NCBI RefSeq assembly: GCF_050296195.1
Contig: NZ_JBNKRB010000039.1
Strand: one strand, 5' to 3'
DNA: 64,000 bases
DNA from: Gynuella sp050296195
GTDB taxonomy: Bacteria > Pseudomonadota > Gammaproteobacteria > Pseudomonadales > Natronospirillaceae
Shown: piece by piece, positions 44,914 through 52,287 of the stretch
Position numbering within the stretch: the first letter of the stretch is position 1
How the letters are laid out: every line of letters starts with the position of its first letter
Notes under the pieces: generated by a model
Told to the model about the DNA's origin: nothing
Seen by the model: the letters and a program-made list of their open reading frames with translations, nothing else
Database searches by the model: none
Translations under genes and position numbers: made by a program

Positions 44914-45303
44914 TCAGATACGAACCTGCCAGACATCCAAAGCCTCACGGCTGTACAAGCCGGAATCCACCGCAAAGATGCCCGCGACCAGAGTCTCCAG
45001 ACTCACCGCATTCACCCGACAGCCAAATGGCAAGGGCTGATCCAACTGATCTGTGGCGCAAATACGAAACTGCCCGGCCATCTCATCCAGCCAGGCATAA
45101 AACCAGCGATCGACCCCAACGGGCAGACGGCCATACAGAGACGCACACGCCAGCAAAAACGCCGACAGCGACTCAGCCCCCCAATCCGCCAGGGTCTCGT
45201 GGTCGAATGAGAAGAAGACCTGATCCTGGGTTTGCCCGTTTTCTAGCGCCTCCACTCGTTCCTGTTCCAGCTCATCAAGCCATTGCTGCAGGGTTATGTG
45301 CAT
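44914..45303 (-). CDS. Hypothetical protein
   Basis: About 129 residues from the ATG at 45303, which has AGGA 9 nt upstream. The protein is acidic and probably helical (ITLQQWLDELEQERVEALEN at the start, LSAFLLACASLYGRLPVGVD in the middle). I do not recognise a family. It carries no signal peptide or membrane segment. It lies between the structured RNA and a terminator that belongs to the gene upstream. Confidence 0.55.
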   Translation of the reverse strand: MHITLQQWLDELEQERVEALENGQTQDQVFFSFDHETLADWGAESLSAFLLACASLYGRLPVGVDRWFYAWLDEMAGQFRICATDQLDQPLPFGCRVNAVSLETLVAGIFAVDSGLYSREALDVWQVRI

Positions 45304-45332
45304 GGTGTCGATCCTCATTATTAATCAGGCAC

Positions 45333-45363
45333 AAAAAAACCCGGCACTGATCAATGCTGGGTT
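45333..45363 (-). terminator. Rho-independent terminator after the DUF2059 gene
   Basis: On the minus strand AACCCAGCA and TGCCGGGTT pair (one mismatch) and run into TTTTTTT, about 25 bp after the stop codon of the DUF2059 gene. Confidence 0.85.
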
Positions 45364-45388
45364 CTGATCGAAACGTGACAGAGAAAAA

Positions 45389-45883
45389 CTACTGCGCCTG
45401 ACGAGCCTTGGCCAACTCATTAGACAACTGCTTCACCCGAGCCTGCATTTTAGGCATTGCCGATTGCATGAGCGTTTGCGACAACTGCATCGACGCCTGC
45501 ATCAACTGCGGCATCTTTTTCAACACCGCCTGCCCGGTCTCGGTTTTATAAAACGCCAGCATGTCATCGATCTCCTGTTCGGAAAACTGACGACTATAAA
45601 GATCGATCATACCCGGCTGCATTTTTTCCCAGCTGAAATCCGCCTTCATAATCGCCACCACATCTTTATAGTACTGATCAAACAACGGCTGTTCTGAAGG
45701 TTTAATATCCAACTCTTTACTCACATTCTGGAGCATCGGTTCCATCTGAGCGTACATATTGTCGATCAATGCATTCATATTCATAAGATCCATCAGCTCC
45801 ACCACCTTAGCCTCCTTACTACTATCCGCGGCAACGGCAGTGAACGAACACAACAACAAACACACAATCCAAAACTTAGACAT
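45389..45883 (-). CDS. DUF2059 family exported protein
   Basis: The 164-residue protein has a signal peptide (MSKFWIVCLLLCSFTAVAAD) and a DUF2059 domain (MQPGMIDLYSRQFSEQEIDD and MLAFYKTETGQAVLKKMPQL). It is probably periplasmic; the family has no assigned function. It is separate from the CRISPR array that starts about 90 bp away. Confidence 0.85.
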   Translation of the reverse strand: MSKFWIVCLLLCSFTAVAADSSKEAKVVELMDLMNMNALIDNMYAQMEPMLQNVSKELDIKPSEQPLFDQYYKDVVAIMKADFSWEKMQPGMIDLYSRQFSEQEIDDMLAFYKTETGQAVLKKMPQLMQASMQLSQTLMQSAMPKMQARVKQLSNELAKARQAQ

Positions 45884-45970
45884 ACTATTTCCCTTATTTT
45901 CCGGCTAATACATTAAAACGCCAAAGAATGCCTCAACACAGACTAAAAACCAATGCCGGCAACAGCCACA

Positions 45971-47919
45971 TTTCTAAGCTGCCTGTGCGGCAGTGAACCA
46001 ACATGGTCATGGTGTGTGGTATGGCGATAGTTTCTAAGCTGCCTATTCGGCAGTGAACAGGCTAGTACCTCCTGTAGCTGCGCGGCGGTATTTCTAAGCT
46101 GCCTATTCGGCAGTGAACAATGCCTAAACTAGACGGCTTGGGCGCCGACTTTTCTAAGCTGCCTATTCGGCAGTGAACTAGTAGAGCAGGACAACGGGGA
46201 GAAGGTCGAATTTCTAAGCTGCCTATTCGGCAGTGAACGGGGAATATTACGCTCCGCCTGTATCAATGAATTTCTAAGCTGCCTATTCGGCAGTGAACGA
46301 TTGATGGCTTTTATCATCAAGCTCTACAACTTTCTAAGCTGCCTATTCGGCAGTGAACACTCCTTAAAGCCCGGCGCGTCCGCGTCAAACTTTCTAAGCT
46401 GCCTATTCGGCAGTGAACTTGCACTGGCAGGTGTTGGGATTGCTATGAAATTTCTAAGCTGCCTATTCGGCAGTGAACGTAGAAACCGGTGAGTACTTCG
46501 GGCTTACGACTTTCTAAGCTGCCTATTCGGCAGTGAACTTTGCCGGCAGTAGTCTTCGGAGACGTCAATATTTCTAAGCTGCCTATTCGGCAGTGAACCT
46601 TGAGACTAGCCGGGGCATTTTCTGTTCACATTTCTAAGCTGCCTATTCGGCAGTGAACCCTCCATGCTGCCAACTTTGTGCAATTTGAATTTTCTAAGCT
46701 GCCTATTCGGCAGTGAACACATATCAACACTGGTACAGGAGATTGAGGCATTTCTAAGCTGCCTATTCGGCAGTGAACAAATGCCGGCGGACATCCTTTA
46801 TTCGACATATTTTCTAAGCTGCCTATTCGGCAGTGAACCTACCATACTCTGCCGCTTCCGCTTCGACGTTTTTCTAAGCTGCCTATTCGGCAGTGAACGA
46901 AGCTTGGCAATTGGCCGGCTTTGACAACCATTTCTAAGCTGCCTATTCGGCAGTGAACATATTCAGCAGTTGATTAGCATTGATACAGATTTTCTAAGCT
47001 GCCTATTCGGCAGTGAACGAGGAAAGTTTTTGTCATTCTGGGCACTCCCTTTTCTAAGCTGCCTATTCGGCAGTGAACCTCTCTCAAAAGATGCATGCAA
47101 ATGAATTGTTTTTCTAAGCTGCCTATTCGGCAGTGAACAAATCTGCACCGTCCTGGAATGCCTGGGCCAATTTCTAAGCTGCCTATTCGGCAGTGAACAA
47201 AAAATATAGTCAGCTAAATCCGGTGCTACATTTCTAAGCTGCCTATTCGGCAGTGAACTTTCACTTTGACGATCATTATCTGTGGGTACGTTTCTAAGCT
47301 GCCTATTCGGCAGTGAACTGTCCGCGCAGCCTGCCGTCAGAACTGACCTGTTTCTAAGCTGCCTATTCGGCAGTGAACTTGGTAAATTGCCGTCATATGG
47401 TAATTAGTCATTTCTAAGCTGCCTATTCGGCAGTGAACACCTACCCGCATACCCTACGACTTTGTCAGAATTTCTAAGCTGCCTATTCGGCAGTGAACGG
47501 TTAGAGGTTAAACAGTTACTCAAGGAACGTTTTCTAAGCTGCCTATTCGGCAGTGAACACGAAATATCTTTTCATACTCGTTCGGAAAATTTTCTAAGCT
47601 GCCTATTCGGCAGTGAACTCCTACTACTTTTGTAGGAGATTAGACAACACTTTCTAAGCTGCCTATTCGGCAGTGAACAGTTTGAAGTTCTCTCCGATGC
47701 CACTGAAAGTTTTCTAAGCTGCCTATTCGGCAGTGAACGAAATCTCAGCAGCAAATTCTGAAGATTCAAGCTTTCTAAGCTGCCTATTCGGCAGTGAACG
47801 TCACCCCTTCTATCAAGAAATTGATAGCATTTTTCTAAGCTGCCTATTCGGCAGTGAACAGTTTCTTTCAAGAAACAAACCACATTATGTTTTTCTAAGC
47901 TGCCTATTCGGCAGTGAAC
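45971..47919 (-). CRISPR. Type I-F repeat array, 33 repeats and 32 spacers
   Basis: Repeats are 28 nt at 60-nt intervals; spacers are 32 nt except one of 33 nt at 47739-47771. In the crRNA direction (minus strand) each repeat has GTTCA, stem arm CTGCC, loop GAATA, stem arm GGCAG and 3' handle CTTAGAAA. This differs from the P. aeruginosa I-F repeat by one base in the loop and one in the handle. The repeat at 45971-45998 has loop GCACA, keeping the stem, and is the degenerate trailer-end copy, so the leader is at 47920. All other repeats are identical. The array is on the same strand as, and just after, the cmr operon that carries cas6f. Confidence 0.98.
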
Positions 47920-48040
47920 TGAAGTATAAACGCAAAAAAATAAGCTACAACAATCACTTAGCGAAAAAACAATGATTTTACCAATGTTTTTTGGCCTTGT
48001 TGTAACCCATTGATTTTCAAGCAATTTTTTAAAGAGCCAA
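47920..48040 (-). promoter_or_regulatory. CRISPR leader
   Basis: About 120 bp, very AT-rich, directly before the first repeat in the transcription direction (opposite end from the degenerate repeat). It holds T- and A-tracts typical of I-F leaders and is expected to contain the array promoter and the site where new spacers are added. From here to 48276 there is no gene; the hairpin at 48041 separates leader and operon. Confidence 0.8.
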
Positions 48041-48069
48041 AAAGATTGGTATTTTTGGTATCAATCTTT
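48041..48069 (-). terminator. Terminator-like hairpin between the cmr operon and the leader
   Basis: AAAGATTG and CAATCTTT form an 8-bp stem with a 13-nt loop and two further T on the minus strand. It would stop or reduce operon read-through into the array, so array and cmr operon may be transcribed separately. Confidence 0.5.
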
Positions 48070-48276
48070 GGTATTTCTTCCAGCTGCGCCGGTTATATCT
48101 TCCGTTACTTGATAACGTCCTGTTATACAAATCAGCCGGTGCATGCCCCTGATCGCAGCATCTCGTTTTTGTACTGTCATCGAGCGCTGGTTGCAAGTGG
48201 CTAATAGTGCTAAGGGCGCAAACCGATTTTTTACTTTGAAAGATGGAAGGGTTTGGAATGCCCACCTTTGGTTTTT

Positions 48277-48795
48277 TTAGGATTTATAATCACGCTGCAC
48301 CTGAGCATAGTTAAACTGCTCAAACTCCTCCGGATCGCATTTAATGATGATCTCTTTGTCCCCATTCTTATCGTATACTTCGTGGATTTTATCAATAAAA
48401 TCCTCCGAGTTCGTATACTTGATTTCAAACTTTGGCCCTTTTCCCTTCGCAGCCTCTGTCAATGGAATCATACCGATGCGACCCAGTACCTCGCCTCGAC
48501 TAAAATCTCTCCGACGTATCTTTGCAGGTAATGAATATGTTGCTTTGTTACTCTCATTTTTTAAGGTGATAGTAATTTGGTCTTGTAGTCCCAGAATTAT
48601 TTTCAATTTGTTTTCCACAAATACATATAAAATGAAACTATTCAGAAGCCCTGTAAAAATGCTGAGGAACATTTGTGACCATAAGGTTAGCGGATTAAAA
48701 TAGATAAAAACCGCACTGACCCCTAATACCGGAAAAATTAACATTACAATTATTGGCAAAAAAAGCCCTGATCCTTTGGAATTATTCATTTTCAT
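48277..48795 (-). CDS. Two-helix membrane protein, candidate type III CRISPR accessory effector
   Basis: The 172-residue protein has two hydrophobic helices (about 11-33 and 38-61) and a soluble domain of about 105 residues that should face the cytoplasm. That domain has a basic patch (SLPAKIRRRDFSRGEVLGRI), then beta-rich KFEIKYTNSEDFIDKIHEVY and EIIIKCDPEEFEQF. It is the last gene of the cmr operon, with AGGGGAA before its ATG. I do not recognise the family, and no CARF or SAVED fold is evident. Membrane proteins next to cOA-making Cas10 genes often are effectors (for example Cam1), and Cap15 of CBASS has the same helices-then-sensor plan, so it may respond to cyclic oligoadenylate. It is also AT-richer than the cmr genes. 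Confidence 0.65.
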   Translation of the reverse strand: MKMNNSKGSGLFLPIIVMLIFPVLGVSAVFIYFNPLTLWSQMFLSIFTGLLNSFILYVFVENKLKIILGLQDQITITLKNESNKATYSLPAKIRRRDFSRGEVLGRIGMIPLTEAAKGKGPKFEIKYTNSEDFIDKIHEVYDKNGDKEIIIKCDPEEFEQFNYAQVQRDYKS

Positions 48796-48800
48796 TTCCC

Positions 48801-48947
48801 CTATAGTTTATTAAAGAATTTATATGCCTTAATCCGATTTTTAGAATCATTTTCGGGTAATCCCCAACTTTCTATTAGATCTTTATGGATCTGTTTTACC
48901 AAGCGTAGTAACTCATCGAAATCATCTCGATCTCTTGTTTTGTTCAA
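48801..48947 (-). CDS. 48-residue ORF between cmr6 and the membrane protein
   Basis: This frame starts at a TTG that overlaps the cmr6 stop codon (TTGA) and ends five bases before the start codon of the membrane protein gene. The peptide is charged and helical (LNKTRDRDDFDELLRLVKQI, then HKDLIESWGLPENDSKNRIK). Overlap at the 5' end and tight spacing at the 3' end are what is expected of a real gene in an operon. It has no recognisable family. It could be a small regulator or partner of the membrane protein, or the C-terminal remnant of a longer protein. Confidence 0.5.
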   Translation of the reverse strand: MNKTRDRDDFDELLRLVKQIHKDLIESWGLPENDSKNRIKAYKFFNKL

Positions 48948-49816
48948 TTTTTTTTGCTGAACATCTCTGCCAGATTTTTTTCGTTTATCCCCCTAACTTC
49001 ATCTTCTAACTGTTGACCTTCAGACATCAAGTTTTCTCGAGTCCACTTGTTGTCCTTATGCATATACCCATACCCCGAAGAGGTCTTGGCACCGATACCC
49101 TCTTCATTTAATGCGCGTTGCAGTATGGTCTGGCAGATCTTGACGTGTTCCGGTTTGCCTTCCAGTACAAATAGAAAGCTTCCAGTCACGGCGATTAATG
49201 CATTGGGAATAGGGCTGTCTTTATCAGTGGGGGGAAGACGGCCACCGTTGTAATATTCCGGATGATGAGTTGTCACAATATCTTGTATAAAAGGCTTGTC
49301 TGAATCTTTGGGTACCCACCAGGCATCATGAAACGTCACAAGACCGGAGATGGCTTGTTTGTTTCCGTCCACATCATATGTTCCCAACAGTTGTTCCACT
49401 AATGATGCATGCTCAGTGGCATGTTTGGAGATCCAGGCACGAACAACACCTTTTACACTGGAACCTGGGATATACGGCATGCCGTAATTGCGACTCAAAG
49501 TACAGCCGGTTTCCAGAGGGCCCGGCGCAGAGACGCCAATCAGCAGCCTGTTTTCCAGCTGCATGGCACAGCGACCAAAACGATTCTGATCATGAGTCAC
49601 CAGGCACCAGCGTTTGAAGGCCTGTTTGTATTCTTGAGAGGCAGAAATATTGCAGATCTTGTTGATGTGCTCAGTCTTAACGTTATCTCCATTGCTATCA
49701 GAACCATTTGTTTCCGGTATCTCCGGCAAACCTTTGTATAGCAATAACCCAGGATTTACGCCATCGTTATGACGATAGTCCGATAGGATTTTTGTTCGTA
49801 TCAGTTGAATTGTCAT
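48944..49816 (-). CDS. cmr6: CRISPR type III-B RAMP protein Cmr6
   Basis: The 290-residue RAMP protein has LLIGVSAPGPLETGCTLSRN, YGMPYIPGSSVKGVVRAWIS (the glycine-rich RAMP loop) and a C-terminal GIGAKTSSGYGYM. Cmr6 closes the head of the Cmr complex with Cmr1 at the 3' end of the crRNA. Its start overlaps the cmr5 stop (ATGA). Confidence 0.9.
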   Translation of the reverse strand: MTIQLIRTKILSDYRHNDGVNPGLLLYKGLPEIPETNGSDSNGDNVKTEHINKICNISASQEYKQAFKRWCLVTHDQNRFGRCAMQLENRLLIGVSAPGPLETGCTLSRNYGMPYIPGSSVKGVVRAWISKHATEHASLVEQLLGTYDVDGNKQAISGLVTFHDAWWVPKDSDKPFIQDIVTTHHPEYYNGGRLPPTDKDSPIPNALIAVTGSFLFVLEGKPEHVKICQTILQRALNEEGIGAKTSSGYGYMHKDNKWTRENLMSEGQQLEDEVRGINEKNLAEMFSKKN

Positions 49817-50223
49817 GCAACCGACTCCTCTTTTTCCGCACCGTCGATACTCTCACCTGTGGCATCGATTTTGAGAATTCCCTGTACGTAACGGCGCATC
49901 CACGCAGAGACGGTTAAGGCGTGACGGGTGATTTCCATGGTCTTAAGTAAATCCATTTCCAGCAGCTGGGTGTGTAGCTTCTTCTCTTCGGGAATCGCCT
50001 TGATACTTTTCAATACAGCACTGAGATCTTCCAGTGCTTCCTGATGCTCTGTTTCATTTTTGGCCATTAAAAAACCGGTTGTCTGGGTAAGACCGTTTTG
50101 CATAATCATGGCCGGCAGTTTATGCACCAGGGCACCATATTTTTTAGGGTCTTTTGATTGTGTTCTTTTCACAACCTGTTTGTAGGCTTCTGCGGCTATG
50201 CGTTGATTTCGTGATAACAACAT
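49813..50223 (-). CDS. cmr5: CRISPR type III-B small subunit Cmr5
   Basis: The 136-residue helical protein contains SRNQRIAAEAYKQVVKRTQS and KYGALVHKLPAMIMQNGLTQ, typical of Cmr5, which lines the target-RNA groove opposite Cmr4. Its ATG overlaps the cmr4 stop (TGATG). Confidence 0.88.
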   Translation of the reverse strand: MLLSRNQRIAAEAYKQVVKRTQSKDPKKYGALVHKLPAMIMQNGLTQTTGFLMAKNETEHQEALEDLSAVLKSIKAIPEEKKLHTQLLEMDLLKTMEITRHALTVSAWMRRYVQGILKIDATGESIDGAEKEESVA

Positions 50224-51089
50224 CAGGCAGGCTCCTGTGTGTATTTGCGAAATTCGACCAAACCGTTACCAGTGCCGACATTCCCTCCCATTTGCAGTAA
50301 TGCATACTTAGGAATGGCCGCGTTCAGTTTGGAGGCGGTTTTCTCATCCTCTGGCTTGCGGGAGTTCGTGAGACTGTAGATTCCCCAAAGCAAGGTCTCT
50401 GCCGGCAGGTTTTCTTCGGTCCAGAGTGCGCCGTCGGCAACGACACCGTTTTCCTGATCGATACGAATCCGGGTACGGATTTCGGTCGCGGTTTCGGCCA
50501 GAAACGAAAACACGTCATCGGGCAAAATGATAAAACGATTTTGCATTTCTTCCTGCTCCGGTGATTCTTTATGTACCACCGCAGAAAAATGCTGTGCCCA
50601 CTGTTGAGTATCTGAACCCTCTCCCGCCACGAGATCGAGATCTTCCAGCACAATTTTGTTTTTTTTACCCAAGTTCTTATGCGTGTTCAGATTGCCGATT
50701 AATGCCTGTTCAGGTTTGGGTGTAGGGACTTTCAATGGTAACTGGCAGTCTTTGCTATAACGCCTGAGAATAAACGGACAAGTGGCATAGGCGAGAATGC
50801 CGTATACGGATCGTACCGGTAACAGCAGCAAATGTGCGTCACTAATGGACAATGCGCCGGCAAACCCTTTCTGTTCTGATTTGAGACCCGGCCCGAACAG
50901 ATGATCTGCATTGGTATTCTCTGTTCGGCTGATTTGTTCACGCAGTACGCCTCTGACCGTGGAACCCGGCACCAAGGGCAGCTGGCTGGCACGGTCGCGG
51001 GCAATGGGCTGATCGACGATACCCAGGGATTGACCGGTACCGCAGTGTAGAATGGTATGGCTGAATAAGTGGTAGGTATATTGTGACAT
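50223..51089 (-). CDS. cmr4: CRISPR type III-B backbone RNase Cmr4
   Basis: The 288-residue RAMP protein contains LFSHTILHCGTGQSLGIVDQ and LPLVPGSTVRGVLREQI. His15 and Asp26 sit at the same positions as in P. furiosus Cmr4, where Asp26 is the essential residue for cutting target RNA at 6-nt steps. Repeated Cmr4 copies form the spine of the complex and fix crRNA bases. The gene lies 23 bp after cmr3. Confidence 0.93.
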   Translation of the reverse strand: MSQYTYHLFSHTILHCGTGQSLGIVDQPIARDRASQLPLVPGSTVRGVLREQISRTENTNADHLFGPGLKSEQKGFAGALSISDAHLLLLPVRSVYGILAYATCPFILRRYSKDCQLPLKVPTPKPEQALIGNLNTHKNLGKKNKIVLEDLDLVAGEGSDTQQWAQHFSAVVHKESPEQEEMQNRFIILPDDVFSFLAETATEIRTRIRIDQENGVVADGALWTEENLPAETLLWGIYSLTNSRKPEDEKTASKLNAAIPKYALLQMGGNVGTGNGLVEFRKYTQEPA

Positions 51090-51112
51090 AACAGGTTTCC
51101 TGTATTCGTGTA

Positions 51113-52270
51113 TCAGTGAGCTGAATCATAAGGGGCTGGCAGGACAAGACCGAAACCATCAAGATTGTCCTGGTGTTCATCGCATACATGGCCAAACCAT
51201 AAAGAGGCGATTTGTTCCGGCGACGGTTTTTCACCCACCCATTCAAACCAATAGGTTGAGCCGGCCGGTACCATCCGTCGTGCCGGACGGGGGCAGCGTT
51301 TCTCCAGATTCCAGCCGGAATGCGGTTGCCAGCGCCCCAGGGCAGCTGCACGCAGTTGTAGTGGAAATGGCTCCAGACCGGGTAAAGTTCCGATCAGCGT
51401 GTCGGAATTGAGCCAGCGGGGTTGCCAGCCCATAGTAAACAGGGCTGGTGTCAATAATGTCAGGATAATGCCATCTGCTTTGGCAATGTTTTCGAGCCAT
51501 TGCACTGGTGGCTGTGGAACCGATTCACAAGGTTCAATGGTTGTCAGCCGCCGTTCGCCACCGAGGTTGACCCACTGGGTCGTCACGGCTCCGGTAATAC
51601 CTCCCAAAATACCGATAGCGGACGTTGGGAATGTCTCGCTCGGTTGTTTCTTCTGCCACATATTGAGTCCGGTGGTCTGGAATATCTGACCACTTGAGGC
51701 TGAACGGGTACGGTTTTCCATGGCGATGTGGGTACGAATGTCCGGCGGTGCCGGCAACCAGCCATTTTTTTGTACCTGATTAAACGATACCGATGCGGCA
51801 TCTTTGCGCCAGGCCAGTAAGTCCTTCAACGACCACCACTGAGGACCAGAGACTGGTTTACCCTGTATTGTCTGACGGAATTGAAGTGGCCACAGAGCCG
51901 CTCCTGGCAGGTCACATCCTTCACCATCTGCCAGTGGCACCGGAGTAGCGGAAACAAGACTGACGACAGGGTCTTTAGAATTATCTAAAGAGTGATAATG
52001 AGCGTCTGCAGGTTTTGGTACCATCAGGGTATCGACGGTGACCACCTTATTTTCTGTACCCAGTTTTACTGGTAATAAACCACTGACTGAGAGTTTGCGA
52101 AGTGCTTCGTTCAGTGGCTGACCGGTACTGCGAGCATAGGCATTACGCAACGCCCCTGCCAGAGTGGACGGTGGCGGAAAACGCGCGGCTTCGGCATCGG
52201 AGATTTCGTCAAATGGTCGACCGGAACGAATGATTAACGGATCTCTTGGTTCAAGCAGATAATATTTCAT
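51113..52270 (-). CDS. cmr3: CRISPR type III-B protein Cmr3
   Basis: About 385 residues from the ATG at 52270. The N-terminus KYYLLEPRDPLIIRSGRPF, and FPPPSTLAGALRNAYAR, are typical of Cmr3. Cmr3 holds the 8-nt 5' handle of the crRNA and joins Cas10 to the complex. In this system that handle comes from an I-F repeat (CUUAGAAA), so this protein must accept a handle different from the usual AUUGAAA-type one. Confidence 0.92.
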   Translation of the reverse strand: MKYYLLEPRDPLIIRSGRPFDEISDAEAARFPPPSTLAGALRNAYARSTGQPLNEALRKLSVSGLLPVKLGTENKVVTVDTLMVPKPADAHYHSLDNSKDPVVSLVSATPVPLADGEGCDLPGAALWPLQFRQTIQGKPVSGPQWWSLKDLLAWRKDAASVSFNQVQKNGWLPAPPDIRTHIAMENRTRSASSGQIFQTTGLNMWQKKQPSETFPTSAIGILGGITGAVTTQWVNLGGERRLTTIEPCESVPQPPVQWLENIAKADGIILTLLTPALFTMGWQPRWLNSDTLIGTLPGLEPFPLQLRAAALGRWQPHSGWNLEKRCPRPARRMVPAGSTYWFEWVGEKPSPEQIASLWFGHVCDEHQDNLDGFGLVLPAPYDSAH

Positions 52271-52287
52271 CGTGGTATCCATCGATT

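Noticed and set aside
46129..47975. Several open frames of 60-150 codons inside the CRISPR array, with repeated CRIGSLE, SLPNRQLRK or FLSCLFGSE
   Set aside because: They are translations of the 28-nt repeats in phase with the 60-nt period, not proteins.
48277..48795. CARF or SAVED domain in the membrane protein
   Set aside because: The soluble part is about 105 residues and I cannot see the CARF nucleotide-binding motifs; a sensor role is only inferred.
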